Assembly (NCBI GenBank): GCA_947175175.1
Contig: CAMWLV010000002.1
Location: 1 to 60,881 of the forward strand
Direction: 5' to 3'
Source: an uncultured Lachnospiraceae bacterium
Lineage (GTDB): Bacteria; Bacillota; Clostridia; Lachnospirales; Lachnospiraceae
Length of the DNA: 60,881 nt
Below are positions 8,584-17,584 of the stretch, piece after piece. Under the pieces are notes generated by a model that saw only the letters and a program-made list of their open reading frames with translations, was not told the DNA's origin and made no database searches. A program made the translations under genes and the position numbers. Numbering within the stretch: the first letter of the stretch is position 1; each line of letters opens with the position of its first letter.

Positions 8584-9516
8584 CTAACCTAAAAGCATTC
8601 CTGCCTTCCACTGATTGCCAAGCAGGAAACTCTTTGTATCCATGCGCTTTTTCCCTTCCAGCTGCAGCTCATATATCCTTAAGATCCCTTTTCCACAAGC
8701 CACATCAAAGAAATCCTTAGCAACCGCGACAATTGTTCCAGGCTGCACCGCGTTTTCTGCATCCTTCACCACATCGCTGCTCCAGATTTTGACACTTTTA
8801 CCCTGATAGAAAGTATATGCGCTTGGCCACGGATTCAGCCCTCTGACAAGCCTTTCAATGCATGCCGCATCCTGTGTCCAGTCGATCTTTCCCATTGATT
8901 TGTCCATCATTTTCACATGGCTTGCAAGATTTTCATCCTGCTTTACCGGCGTAATCCCGCCATTTTCAATCAAGGGAAGTGTCTCCACGATAAGCTCTGC
9001 GCCTGCCTGTGCAAGCTTGCCAAACAACGTCTCTGCTGTCTCCTTATCCTCTATGATAACCTTTTTCTGTGTAAGTATGTCTCCCGTGTCAACTCCTGCA
9101 TCCATCTGCATGATCGTGACACCTGTCTCCTTCTCACCATCGATAATGCACTGGTTGATCGGCGCCGCGCCCCTGTATTTGGGCAGCAGTGAAGCGTGGA
9201 TATTGATACAGCCAAATTTTGGCATCTCCAAAATCTGTTTTGACAAAATCTGTCCAAAAGCCGCCACAACATAGACATCTGCCTCGTACCTTTTCAGCTC
9301 TTCAACCGCCTCTGGTGTCTTGATCCTGAAAGGTTGAAGCACTGGAATTCCATGCCTGACAGCACACTCCTTTACCGGCGAACACTGCACCTGACCACTT
9401 CTTCCCTTTGCCTTGTCGGGCTGCGTCACAACCGCAGTGACCTCATGACCTGCCTTTATGAGCGCCTCAAGCGCACCCACCGAGAAATCAGGCGTTCCCA
9501 TGTAAACTATTTTCAT
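8584..9516 (-). CDS. fmt: Methionyl-tRNA formyltransferase
   Basis: Fmt formylates initiator Met-tRNA with 10-formyl-tetrahydrofolate. The 310-aa protein opens with MKIVYMGTPDFSVGALEAL and carries the catalytic region HASLLPKYRGAAPINQ, followed by GVTIMQMDAGVDTGDIL. A C-terminal OB-like tRNA-binding domain follows (from about residue 207). Length matches the family. The def gene lies just upstream, so formylation and deformylation of nascent protein are encoded side by side, as in most bacteria. The def-fmt gap (9517-9602) holds two palindromes. Confidence 0.97.
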   Translation of the reverse strand: MKIVYMGTPDFSVGALEALIKAGHEVTAVVTQPDKAKGRSGQVQCSPVKECAVRHGIPVLQPFRIKTPEAVEELKRYEADVYVVAAFGQILSKQILEMPKFGCINIHASLLPKYRGAAPINQCIIDGEKETGVTIMQMDAGVDTGDILTQKKVIIEDKETAETLFGKLAQAGAELIVETLPLIENGGITPVKQDENLASHVKMMDKSMGKIDWTQDAACIERLVRGLNPWPSAYTFYQGKSVKIWSSDVVKDAENAVQPGTIVAVAKDFFDVACGKGILRIYELQLEGKKRMDTKSFLLGNQWKAGMLLG

Positions 9517-9544
9517 TCCGATCCCCCCACTTTTCTATTCATTC

Positions 9545-9572
9545 GCAAATTTGGGCGTACGCACAAATTTGC
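9545..9572. repeat. 28-bp near-perfect palindrome between def and fmt
   Basis: GCAAATTTG and CAAATTTGC flank a self-complementary centre (GCGTACGC), giving a 28-bp palindrome with a single mismatched pair. It lies inside an operon gap and is not followed by a U-run, so it is not a simple terminator. It adjoins a second inverted repeat at 9576-9606. Confidence 0.75.
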
Positions 9573-9575
9573 CGC

Positions 9576-9606
9576 GTGAAAAAACTTCCGCATATGGTTT
9601 TTTCAC
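9576..9606. repeat. Hairpin repeat, copy A (GTGAAAAAAC/GTTTTTTCAC)
   Basis: A perfect 10-bp inverted repeat with an 11-base centre (TTCCGCATATG) overlaps the def stop codon by three bases. A closely related element (same A-rich arm, same ATATGG centre) lies at 54473-54505 before uppS. Two related copies in unrelated operon gaps indicate a dispersed palindromic repeat family in this genome. Confidence 0.65.
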
Positions 9607-10079
9607 TCTTCCTCCACCATTTCCACATCCATGAGCGGTCCATCTACTTTTTCCACAAAAAGATGCCCGTCAAGATGTTCGATCTCATGGATCAGTGCTC
9701 TCGCAAGAAGCTCCTCACCCTCAATCTCAAACTCGTTTAACTCTTCGTCCTGCGCGATCACCTTGACATAATTTGGTCTTGTAACGGAACCCGTTTTGCC
9801 AGGCACACTCAGACAAGCCTCGTTTCCTGTCTGCTCCCCACTGACCTCCACAATGCGTGGGTTGATGAGCAGCAACGGATCGTCACCTGTCGTGTCGATC
9901 ACGACAATTCTTTTTAACACCCCCACCTGCACTGCTGCAAGTCCGACACCGTTTGCCTCATACATTGTCTCGTACATATCATCGATCAGATCCTGCACTC
10001 TCGGCGTGATTTCCTTTACTTCCTTTGATATCTTATTTAAGACAGGATCGCCCATTTCTCTGATTGTTCTGATTGCCAT
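9603..10079 (-). CDS. def: Peptide deformylase
   Basis: Def removes the N-formyl group from nascent proteins with an Fe2+ or Zn2+ centre. The 158-aa protein has the three family motifs: GVGLAAVQVG (about 45), EACLSVPG (about 89; most relatives read EGCLS, so the Gly is Ala here) and the metal-binding HEIEHLDGHLF (about 134). It follows priA by 44 bases and precedes fmt. The acidic tail DVEMVEEE ends inside hairpin copy A. Confidence 0.96.
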   Translation of the reverse strand: MAIRTIREMGDPVLNKISKEVKEITPRVQDLIDDMYETMYEANGVGLAAVQVGVLKRIVVIDTTGDDPLLLINPRIVEVSGEQTGNEACLSVPGKTGSVTRPNYVKVIAQDEELNEFEIEGEELLARALIHEIEHLDGHLFVEKVDGPLMDVEMVEEE

Positions 10080-10123
10080 AATTTTCTCCTTACCTTTCTC
10101 TTCCTATACCTTCTATTTTTATA

Positions 10124-12376
10124 TTAATAATTATTCATTGGGTCAAAGTCGAACTGTATGCTGTCCGCGTTCCACTGTCTCGCATGGATTGTCTGCTCCA
10201 GCGCATCCTTGATCCTGGTCAGCACCTGATATTCCCTGTGCTTGATATAAAAAACACAGCGGTAAATGTCATTGATCTTTCCGATCATTGCCTCTGTCGG
10301 TCCAATAATGACTGGTCTCTTGTCTTCGAACTGTCGTTTTGCCTGTTCTACAAGCATCTTCGCGTGCTCTGCACCTGTCTGCTCCTCTTCGGACAGTACC
10401 AGAACTGCCATCATATGAGCCACCGGCGGATATCCCATCAGATCCCGATAAGAGATCTCTTCCTTGTAAAATCCTTCATAGTCCTGGCTGGCAGCGTGGA
10501 CGACAGCGTAATGCTCTGGCTGATAGGTCTGTATGACAACCTCTCCTGGAAGTGCGCTTCTGCCTGCCCTCCCAGCCGCCTGTGTCAGCAGCTGGAATGT
10601 CCTCTCACCTGCCCTGTAATCCCCGGCGTGCAGCGACATATCCGCCGCCAGGATCCCCACTAAAGTGACCTTCGCAAAATCATGACCCTTCACGATCATC
10701 TGTGTCCCCACAAGAATATCTGCCTCCCCGCTCGCAAACTGTGACAAGATGTGCTCATAGCTATCCTTGCTCTTTGTCGTATCCGCATCCATCCGAAGCA
10801 CACGTGCCGTCGGAAATTCCTTTCGCAAAAGCTCCTCGATCTGCTGTGTACCTGCCCGGAAACCCAGGATATATTTTGAGTCGCATTTCGGACAACTCGT
10901 AACCCGCGGCATCTCATAACCGCAGTAATGGCAGACGAGTCTGCTTACCTTTTGATAACGGTCTGTATGTTCTGACAGGGACACATCACAGTGCGGACAC
11001 TTCATGACATGACCGCATGCCCTGCACGAGACAAAACCGGCATAGCCTCTCCGGTTGATAAAAAGCATCGTCTGTTCACGCTTTTTGAGCCTGTCTTCGA
11101 TCAGGTCATAAAGCCTCCTGCTGAATATGGAACGGTTTCCGTTCTTGAGCTCGCTCCTCAGATCCTCCACATACACCTTCGGGAGCTGTCCTCCCGCAAT
11201 TCTCTCATGTAACGCAAACATTCTGATCTCGCCCTTTTTCGCCTTGTAATAAGACTCAATGGACGGTGTTGCCGAACCCAGCACCAGACTGGCGTCCTTC
11301 ATGCGGCAGAGCTCGCCTGCCACCTCTCTTGCATGGTATTTGGGCATGCTCTCGCTCTTGTAACTGCCCTCATGCTCCTCGTCCATAATCACAAGTCCCA
11401 ACCGCTCAAACGGCGCAAACAGTGCGGATCGCGGACCGATCATGATATCAATATCGCCCTTTGCCGCGCGCTCGTACTGGTCAGAGCGCTCCCCTGCCGA
11501 GAGCCGCGAATTCATCACGGACACACGTTCCCCAAAACGCTGGTAAAACCGCACAAGTGTCTGATAGGTGAGCGCAATCTCCGGTATCAGCATGATCGCC
11601 TGCCTTCCCTCAGCGATAATCCGCTCGATCAATTCCATGTATACTTCTGTCTTCCCACTGCCCGTCACCCCATGAATCAGATAGGTCTGACGGACACCAG
11701 CCTTGAAATCATCAGCAATACTGTCCACAATTCTTCCCTGATTCTCAGAAAGCTGCTTTTTTGATCCGGAAACAGAAAGCTTTTCCGGCAGCGCATTCCG
11801 ATAGGTATCTTCTGTCTGTACTTCGATCAGCCCTGCTTTCTCAAGCGCCTGTATGGTCTGTGTAGTGACATTCAGCTTCCCAGTAACCAAAGTCTGTGGA
11901 AGAACTGGCTGTGCTGCAAGCTCCCGCATGAGCCTAGCCCTTGCGCTTTGGTGTTTTGATTCAAATTCCTGTGCTTTTATTCCCGCTGTCCCTGCATCGA
12001 CTTTACAGACAATCGTCCGCTTGACGACCTGCTTTATCTTCCTTTTTACCGGAAGCACAGTCTTAAGCGCGGCAATCATGGTGGATCCATAATTTTCCCT
12101 GATCCACCACGCCAGCCTGATCGAGTCGCCCTGCGCACTGATACCGCCCTTCACAATGGAATCCACTGCCTTTAACTTTTCCTCATCGTAATCGATTCTG
12201 TCCGTAATCTCCATCACATATCCCTTGATCCGCTTATTTCCAAGCCCAAAGGGGATCATCACAGCCATTCCGACCTCAAGTTTTCCCATCAACGCATCAG
12301 GTATGCGGTACTGAAAAGGTCTGTCAACCTTTTCGTGAGATATGTCCACTATAATATTAGCAAATCTGCCTGTCAT
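10124..12376 (-). CDS. priA: Primosomal protein N' (replication restart helicase)
   Basis: PriA is a superfamily 2 DNA helicase that reloads the replisome at stalled forks. The 750-aa protein has the N-terminal 3'-DNA-binding domain (about 1-110), a winged-helix region, Walker A HGVTGSGKTEVY, a DEEH box, SATPSIESY, and the helicase-inserted zinc-binding region with paired cysteines (CRACGHVMKCPHC, CHYCGYE, CPKC). GTQMIVKGHDF and QAAGRAGR follow. Length is typical. It is the first gene of the priA-def-fmt-peptidase-rsmB-rlmN series. Confidence 0.97.
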   Translation of the reverse strand: MTGRFANIIVDISHEKVDRPFQYRIPDALMGKLEVGMAVMIPFGLGNKRIKGYVMEITDRIDYDEEKLKAVDSIVKGGISAQGDSIRLAWWIRENYGSTMIAALKTVLPVKRKIKQVVKRTIVCKVDAGTAGIKAQEFESKHQSARARLMRELAAQPVLPQTLVTGKLNVTTQTIQALEKAGLIEVQTEDTYRNALPEKLSVSGSKKQLSENQGRIVDSIADDFKAGVRQTYLIHGVTGSGKTEVYMELIERIIAEGRQAIMLIPEIALTYQTLVRFYQRFGERVSVMNSRLSAGERSDQYERAAKGDIDIMIGPRSALFAPFERLGLVIMDEEHEGSYKSESMPKYHAREVAGELCRMKDASLVLGSATPSIESYYKAKKGEIRMFALHERIAGGQLPKVYVEDLRSELKNGNRSIFSRRLYDLIEDRLKKREQTMLFINRRGYAGFVSCRACGHVMKCPHCDVSLSEHTDRYQKVSRLVCHYCGYEMPRVTSCPKCDSKYILGFRAGTQQIEELLRKEFPTARVLRMDADTTKSKDSYEHILSQFASGEADILVGTQMIVKGHDFAKVTLVGILAADMSLHAGDYRAGERTFQLLTQAAGRAGRSALPGEVVIQTYQPEHYAVVHAASQDYEGFYKEEISYRDLMGYPPVAHMMAVLVLSEEEQTGAEHAKMLVEQAKRQFEDKRPVIIGPTEAMIGKINDIYRCVFYIKHREYQVLTRIKDALEQTIHARQWNADSIQFDFDPMNNY

Positions 12377-12410
12377 TTATCCTCTTATTTCCCTTATCCT
12401 TTATTCCGTC

Positions 12411-13889
12411 TCATTTGCCGCTGGCATGTTCCTTCAATATTTCCTGTATGATCACACGTTCATCCATAGGATATTTCACACCCTTGATCTCCTGATAGTC
12501 CTCATGCCCTTTTCCCGCAAGCACGATGATATCACCCTTCTGCCCATGTGTGATGGCGTATTTGATCGCCTCCCTGCGGTCACAGATCTCGATATACGTT
12601 CCTTCCGTCTTGCCAATTCCGATCTTGATATCCTCGATGATATCCTGTGGCTCCTCAAAACGTGGATTGTCCGATGTAATAATCGTGAAGTCCGCAAGCT
12701 TCCCGCTCACCTCACCCATCTCGTAACGCCTAAGCTTTGACCGGTTTCCGCCGCAGCCAAACAGACATACCAGACGGTTGGGCTGATACTCCCTAAGAGT
12801 GGTAAGAAGGCTTTCGAGCGCCATGGCATTGTGCGCGTAATCAATCATCAGCGTGAAGTCATCTGACACCTTCACCATCTCAATCCTGCCCTTTACTTTT
12901 GCTCCCAGGAGCGCACTCTTGATATCCTCTTCCTTCACGCCAAAATGCCTGCAGATCGCAACTGCAGTCAAAGCATTATAAGCGCTGAACTTTCCCGGAA
13001 TATCCGTCTTAATCTCCATATCAAGCAACCCTGAGACATTAAAGTCAATCCCCAGAAAACCTGCACCTGTCACAAGCTTTAAGTCACTTCCACGCAAATC
13101 TGCGTCTTCATCAAAGCCATATTTTTCCAATGTGCAGGTATGCTCTTTTGTCACCTGCTTCCAGTGCTTATCATCGCAGTTGACAATACCGACCCTGCAC
13201 TGACGAAACAACATCGCCTTGCACGCCAGATATTCCTCAAAAGACGCATGCTCGTCAGGTCCGATATGATCCGGCTCAATATTGGTAAAAATGCCATAAT
13301 CAAAGATAAATCCCTGTGTCCGATGCATTTTAAAACCCTGTGAGGACGCCTCCATAACGACCACCTGACAGCCTGCTTCCTTCATTTCCTTAAAATATTC
13401 CTGCAGCGTGAAGGACTCCGGCGTGGTGTTCAGTGACGGAATCACTTTATCCCCTATAATCGTCTCGATCGTTCCGACAAGGCCGACCATGTACCCTGCC
13501 TGCTCTAATATGTACTTGACAAAATATGCCGTCGTCGTTTTTCCCTTTGTCCCTGTCACACCAATGATTTTCATGCTGTCCGCCGGATTCCCAAAAAAGT
13601 TTGCCGATATAAATGCCATCGCATATCTGGTATCCTCAACCCGGATCACGGTAACTTCTGCGTTATCGGGCAGTTCCACCTCATGGCTGACCACAAGCGC
13701 TGCCGCACCCTTCTTCACTGCATCTGCCGCCGCTGTATGCCCGTCAAACTTTGCCCCCTGTATACATATAAAAAGACAGCCCTCTGTAATCTTTCTGGAG
13801 TCATTTACCACCTCAGATATCACAACATCCGTACTGCCCTTGATACACTCGTATTCAAAGCCCCTAAGTAAATCCCTGCACTGAAACAT
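12411..13889 (-). CDS. murE: UDP-MurNAc-L-Ala-D-Glu ligase, DAP-adding type
   Basis: MurE adds the third stem-peptide residue. The 492-aa protein carries the Mur-ligase ATP loop TGTKGKTTTAYF (about 110) and, near residue 405, TSDNPRFEEP. The DNPR motif is characteristic of meso-diaminopimelate-adding enzymes, agreeing with the dapL gene in this window. I start at the ATG at 13889 (MFQCRDLLRGFEYECIKGS); a GTG three codons earlier is also possible. It has its own promoter at 13960-13988 and lies apart from the dcw cluster, 34 bases before priA. Confidence 0.95.
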   Translation of the reverse strand: MFQCRDLLRGFEYECIKGSTDVVISEVVNDSRKITEGCLFICIQGAKFDGHTAAADAVKKGAAALVVSHEVELPDNAEVTVIRVEDTRYAMAFISANFFGNPADSMKIIGVTGTKGKTTTAYFVKYILEQAGYMVGLVGTIETIIGDKVIPSLNTTPESFTLQEYFKEMKEAGCQVVVMEASSQGFKMHRTQGFIFDYGIFTNIEPDHIGPDEHASFEEYLACKAMLFRQCRVGIVNCDDKHWKQVTKEHTCTLEKYGFDEDADLRGSDLKLVTGAGFLGIDFNVSGLLDMEIKTDIPGKFSAYNALTAVAICRHFGVKEEDIKSALLGAKVKGRIEMVKVSDDFTLMIDYAHNAMALESLLTTLREYQPNRLVCLFGCGGNRSKLRRYEMGEVSGKLADFTIITSDNPRFEEPQDIIEDIKIGIGKTEGTYIEICDRREAIKYAITHGQKGDIIVLAGKGHEDYQEIKGVKYPMDERVIIQEILKEHASGK

Positions 13890-13959
13890 ATCTCTCACTC
13901 GCCCCTTTTTCGAACCTTTCTATCATTAATATATTCAAAATCCGCAAACCCTACCCTAA

Positions 13960-13988
13960 AGAATACCATATCCCCTGCATTTTATCAA
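13960..13988 (-). promoter_or_regulatory. SigA-type promoter for murE
   Basis: On the minus strand TTGATA (13983-13988) and TATTCT (13960-13965) are separated by 17 bases, about 70 bases before the murE start. A terminator hairpin at 14030-14057 precedes it, so murE begins a new transcription unit. Confidence 0.6.
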
Positions 13989-14021
13989 GAAAAGCATGAA
14001 GAGATTTACAGGAATGACTTG

Positions 14022-14105
14022 AAAACACAATAAGAGCCAGGAAAACCTGGCTCTTATCGCATATTTTCTTATGAGGGGGGAGATAGTGAGTGTTTCAACT
14101 ATCTG
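14022..14105 (-). ncRNA. Candidate small RNA: 5' hairpin, C-rich linker, terminator
   Basis: In the 324-base gap between recJ and murE the minus strand holds, in order, a hairpin (GATAGT/ACTATC, 14082-14103), an unpaired C-rich stretch (CTCCCCCCTC, 14072-14081) complementary to Shine-Dalgarno sequences, and a strong 12-bp hairpin (14030-14057) followed by TGTGTTTTC. A consensus -35 TTGACA lies at 14129-14134 with weak -10 candidates (ATATAC or TATACA, 14104-14110). This plan resembles Gram-positive antisense-type small RNAs. The alternative is simply the recJ 3' end. I see no coding frame here. The remaining bases (14106-14213) are AT-rich with no further signal. Confidence 0.4.
14030..14057 (-). 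terminator. Strong hairpin terminator downstream of recJ
   Basis: The arms ATAAGAGCCAGG and CCTGGCTCTTAT form a perfect 12-bp stem around a 4-base loop. On the minus strand the sequence continues TGTGTTTTC, a moderately U-rich tail. It ends either the recJ transcript or the small-RNA candidate. Confidence 0.7.
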
Positions 14106-14213
14106 TATATTACTATATCCAATAAATGTGTCAAAAATGTGTTTAAATCATAAAAATAAGATTATTTTTCTTAACAAACGATAAATCCCCTCTCAACATT
14201 TCATAATTTCATA

Positions 14214-16019
14214 TTACTGATAATATTTCATGACCATCTGCAGGGACACATTCCCACGGTATTCATTCACATCAGGGTAATAGACTACCGACAGTACAAT
14301 CGGCTCTGACTGTGCCGCCTGATTTTCCCATGTACCTGTATGATATAGTTTGTCCAGCGCCCCGGCACCATACTTTGCTGACACATACTCGTGAAAACCT
14401 TCGATATCGCCAAAGTAGATCAGCTCATACCTTCTGCCATCCTCATCTGCAACTGTATATTTGCCCACATTGCGGTTCGATCCAAGCACCCTTCCGCTGA
14501 GAAAACGGACATTTTTCTGCGCAAACTGTGGCTTCGGATTCCCGTTTCCAAAGGGTTCCAGCCGTTCAAGCTCCGAGATAAATGCAAAACTTGCATACGC
14601 CATCGGCATTGGTACATCGATCAGCACTTTTTCCTCAAAATCCTCGTCCGAAAGCTGACAGTTCGCATTGAGCCTGCGCCGGAATTCCTCTACATTTTCT
14701 TCTGCCAGAGATAACCCTGCTGCCAGCTTGTGCCCCCCGTATTTGGTAAACAGCTCCTTGCACTTTGTCATTTCGTCATACATATGAAATGCGTCGATAG
14801 AACGTCCCGAACCTTTTACGCCCTCCTCCGCCTTCGTGAGCACAAAAGTCGGCTTGCAGTACTTCTCACGGATTCTGCCTGCTATAATGCCGGCAAGACT
14901 CTCATGCACTTCGGGCAGATACACGACAAGCACCCTGTCCTTACCAAGTCCGTCGTTCTCAATCTGCGCGATTGCAGCATCCACCCCTTTCAGTGTGAGT
15001 TCCTTCCTGCTGTCATTCATAGCCTTCAGATCACCTGCCAGCATTGCCGCCTTATCCATATCCACAGCCTGAAAAAGCTCCAGTGCATTCACCGCAGTGT
15101 CCAATCTTCCCGTGGCATTGAGACAGGGACCCAGCACAAAACCAATCGTATATGGCTTGATATGTGCCGGATCGGTTCCCGTCGCCTGTATCAGCGCTTT
15201 CAAACCGATGTTCCGCGTATTTGCCATCAGCTCCAGCCCGCTTTTTACGATAATGCGGTTCTCATCGCGCAGCTCCATCACGTCACCGATCGTCGCAAAC
15301 GCCGCAAACTCTAAAAGCTCCAGTCCAAGCTCTGACTCCATCACATCCTGCCAGGCTTTGTGATCCTTTTGTGCAATCAGCGCCAGGACAAGTTTATACG
15401 CCACAACAGCACCACATATCTCTGAAAACGGATAACCGCAGTCCTCTTGTTTTGGATCCACGACTGCACTCGCCCTTGGCACTTTATACTGCCGTTCCCC
15501 GTCAATCTCATCATAGGGAACTTCGTGATGGTCTGTCACGACCACTGTCATTCCCAAGGCATTGGCAAACGCAATCTGGTCATACGCTGCAATGCCATTG
15601 TCACAGGTAAGCACAGTATCTGTTCCCGCATCATATGCCTCCTGTATCAGATGCTCATTTAATCCATATCCGTCACGTATTCTGTGCGGAATCGCAGTAT
15701 CTACCTGTGCACCGCACTCTGTAAGTCCCCTGTATAAAATATATGTAGAACAGATCCCATCAATATCGTAATCCCCTATAATGCGTATATGTTTTCCCTC
15801 TGAAATCTTCTGCAGCAAAATATTTACTGCCTTGTCCATATCCTTCAGAAGCCTTGGAGCATACAGATCCGCCCTCGTCCCATTCAGGAATTTGTCGATA
15901 TCCTCGTCTTTTGTCACGTCCCTGTTCCTGATAATGCGTGCAAGCACTGGGCTAATCTGATATTTTCTGGCAATCGCATCAAAATCTGCTCGCTTTGCCG
16001 CAACCATCCATTTACTCAT
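14214..16019 (-). CDS. recJ: Single-stranded-DNA-specific exonuclease RecJ
   Basis: RecJ is a 5'-3' single-strand exonuclease for recombination and repair. I start at MSKWMVAAKRADF (601 aa), with GGAG seven bases upstream; the longer frame to 16088 runs through an intergenic hairpin. DHH-family motifs are present: IIGDYDIDGICS (about 73), the TCDNG segment, VTDHHEVP (about 148) and, in the DHHA1 domain, KYGGHKLAAGLSL (about 432). The C-terminal OB domain follows. It is 68 bases downstream of the thioesterase gene. Confidence 0.95.
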   Translation of the reverse strand: MSKWMVAAKRADFDAIARKYQISPVLARIIRNRDVTKDEDIDKFLNGTRADLYAPRLLKDMDKAVNILLQKISEGKHIRIIGDYDIDGICSTYILYRGLTECGAQVDTAIPHRIRDGYGLNEHLIQEAYDAGTDTVLTCDNGIAAYDQIAFANALGMTVVVTDHHEVPYDEIDGERQYKVPRASAVVDPKQEDCGYPFSEICGAVVAYKLVLALIAQKDHKAWQDVMESELGLELLEFAAFATIGDVMELRDENRIIVKSGLELMANTRNIGLKALIQATGTDPAHIKPYTIGFVLGPCLNATGRLDTAVNALELFQAVDMDKAAMLAGDLKAMNDSRKELTLKGVDAAIAQIENDGLGKDRVLVVYLPEVHESLAGIIAGRIREKYCKPTFVLTKAEEGVKGSGRSIDAFHMYDEMTKCKELFTKYGGHKLAAGLSLAEENVEEFRRRLNANCQLSDEDFEEKVLIDVPMPMAYASFAFISELERLEPFGNGNPKPQFAQKNVRFLSGRVLGSNRNVGKYTVADEDGRRYELIYFGDIEGFHEYVSAKYGAGALDKLYHTGTWENQAAQSEPIVLSVVYYPDVNEYRGNVSLQMVMKYYQ

Positions 16020-16049
16020 ACGAAATCTCCATATCCTTCCTTTCGCCAA

Positions 16050-16074
16050 GCAGGGAAATGTTTTTCTCCCCTGC
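16050..16074 (-). repeat. Hairpin between thioesterase and recJ
   Basis: GCAGGG and CCCTGC enclose a loop containing a T-rich run, forming a short stem about 30 bases before the recJ start. No U-run follows on the minus strand, so it looks like a processing or spacing hairpin and not a terminator. Confidence 0.45.
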
Positions 16075-16087
16075 AACGGAGTGCACA

Positions 16088-16801
16088 TTAATCAACATCT
16101 GTTATGAATTCTACCACTGCATAGATACCGCCCTCCGTATCCCTCAGCACGACTTGTTGTTTCCCTTCTGCCTTGATCACTACCGCTGTCAACTCATCCC
16201 CACAGAGAGCAGCTTTCTTGTACTCCGCTCTCAATTCCTTGATCGCGACATCCTCTGGCAGTGTCTCCATCGCAAGCTTTACATACTCCACGTTATTCAT
16301 ATGCTGATTGGAGTCAATCTGGTATTTTCTCACCCGGAAACGCTCCTGTTCTTCTCCGTCCCCCAACAGTGCGATCTTTCTCGGTGCATATTCCATCGCA
16401 AGCTTTTCCCCCAGCTCATATCCATCCTGCAGCTCCTGCGTCGGTTTTGCCGGACAAAGTTTTTCCGTGTCAACCAGCGTCCAGATCGATGCCGCCCTGA
16501 CAATTATCGCCCCATCCTCACCCGTCATCATAAAATTCCGATAGCCCAGAAACCCCTTGAAATCATATGGCGATGTCGTAACCTTGATTCGCTCATTGAG
16601 TTTTGGCCGTCTGTCAATCACAATCTGCCATGAGCTTAAAAGCCATGCAATATGTCTGCTGTAGAGATACCCGACCGTGATGCGTCCGTTTTCCGCCTCA
16701 AAAATCGCCGCGTCCTGAAAACAATCCAATATAGCAGGTACCGTCATGTGCAGCGATGCATCCATGGCGCTGTAGCCTGCATTCATCTCATATGTATACA
16801 T
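16088..16801 (-). CDS. Acyl-ACP thioesterase
   Basis: The 237-aa protein is a tandem hot-dog thioesterase of the bacterial acyl-ACP thioesterase family (PF01643), which releases free fatty acid from acyl carrier protein. The first hot-dog domain begins MYTYEMNAGYSAMDASLHMT. The second carries the active-site signature DSNQHMNNVEYVKLAM (about residue 170), with the Asn and His typical of the family, and a Cys (AALC) near 207. It lies 6 bases downstream of the traX-like gene. Substrate chain length cannot be told from sequence. Confidence 0.9.
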   Translation of the reverse strand: MYTYEMNAGYSAMDASLHMTVPAILDCFQDAAIFEAENGRITVGYLYSRHIAWLLSSWQIVIDRRPKLNERIKVTTSPYDFKGFLGYRNFMMTGEDGAIIVRAASIWTLVDTEKLCPAKPTQELQDGYELGEKLAMEYAPRKIALLGDGEEQERFRVRKYQIDSNQHMNNVEYVKLAMETLPEDVAIKELRAEYKKAALCGDELTAVVIKAEGKQQVVLRDTEGGIYAVVEFITDVD

Positions 16802-16807
16802 TCATCC

Positions 16808-17509
16808 TCACCCTTTTCCCATCAAACAAAACCGAATCAGCCCAAATACCAGCAAATGCAGCGGATAAATTGCATAGAACAAGTATTTGATCTGTGTGCC
16901 CCGCTTCCCATTGTAAAAATGAATTGGTATCACGGCAAGCGGCGCTGTCACCTCATATGCAAATGCCCCAATCACTGCCAGATTCCGGATCCACTCCTGC
17001 ATATTTCTGATATAGTAAAACATAATAATAAATAAAACGCCCTTCCAGTGGTAATCCACATCCAGTACCTCGCCAATATACGCTGCCGCCGCGATAATAA
17101 GCAGTCTCAGCAGCACATATCCGGGCTCATATTTTTCCCGGTATTGATCCAGCATGATCAGCGCACCCAGTCCGATACAGAGTGTGAAATACACATTCTG
17201 TCCCTGCGGATAGACAATCTTTCCAAAAATTGCCATATCAAACGGAATTTCTGAAATAATCGCGAACAGCAGACAGTTTCGCAAATACTTTTTCACATTC
17301 CTCGTGTGAAAGAAACCTTCCACAATCAGAAAACAGTAGATCGGAAAAGCAATTCTGCCAATTTTCCTCATGACAAAATAGACATCATAGTTATATCCTA
17401 CTGTCTGCCAGTACACTGCTGCCGCAAAATGATCAATCACCATAGTCACGACCGCAATCCACTTGAGGACAGCCGCTGAAACTCCGAATCTTCCCTTTGC
17501 AGTCTCCAT
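16808..17509 (-). CDS. TraX family membrane protein
   Basis: The 233-aa protein has the TraX (PF05857) pattern: LKWIAVVTMVIDHFAA near the N-terminus, followed by several hydrophobic segments (YIGEVLDVDYHWKGVLF region, IRNLAVIGAFAYEV) and the terminal YPLHLLVFGLIRF motif. TraX of F plasmid acetylates pilin; chromosomal relatives are thought to be membrane acyltransferases of unknown target. I start at METAKGRFGVS (17509), since the upstream residues overlap a poor ribosome context. It follows secDF by 75 bases. Confidence 0.85.
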   Translation of the reverse strand: METAKGRFGVSAAVLKWIAVVTMVIDHFAAAVYWQTVGYNYDVYFVMRKIGRIAFPIYCFLIVEGFFHTRNVKKYLRNCLLFAIISEIPFDMAIFGKIVYPQGQNVYFTLCIGLGALIMLDQYREKYEPGYVLLRLLIIAAAAYIGEVLDVDYHWKGVLFIIMFYYIRNMQEWIRNLAVIGAFAYEVTAPLAVIPIHFYNGKRGTQIKYLFYAIYPLHLLVFGLIRFCLMGKG

Positions 17510-17584
17510 ATTCCCATCTCTCCTTTGAAATGATTCCCTATACGGAAAAGGCCACAGCACAGAAGCTGCAGCCCAGACAAAACT

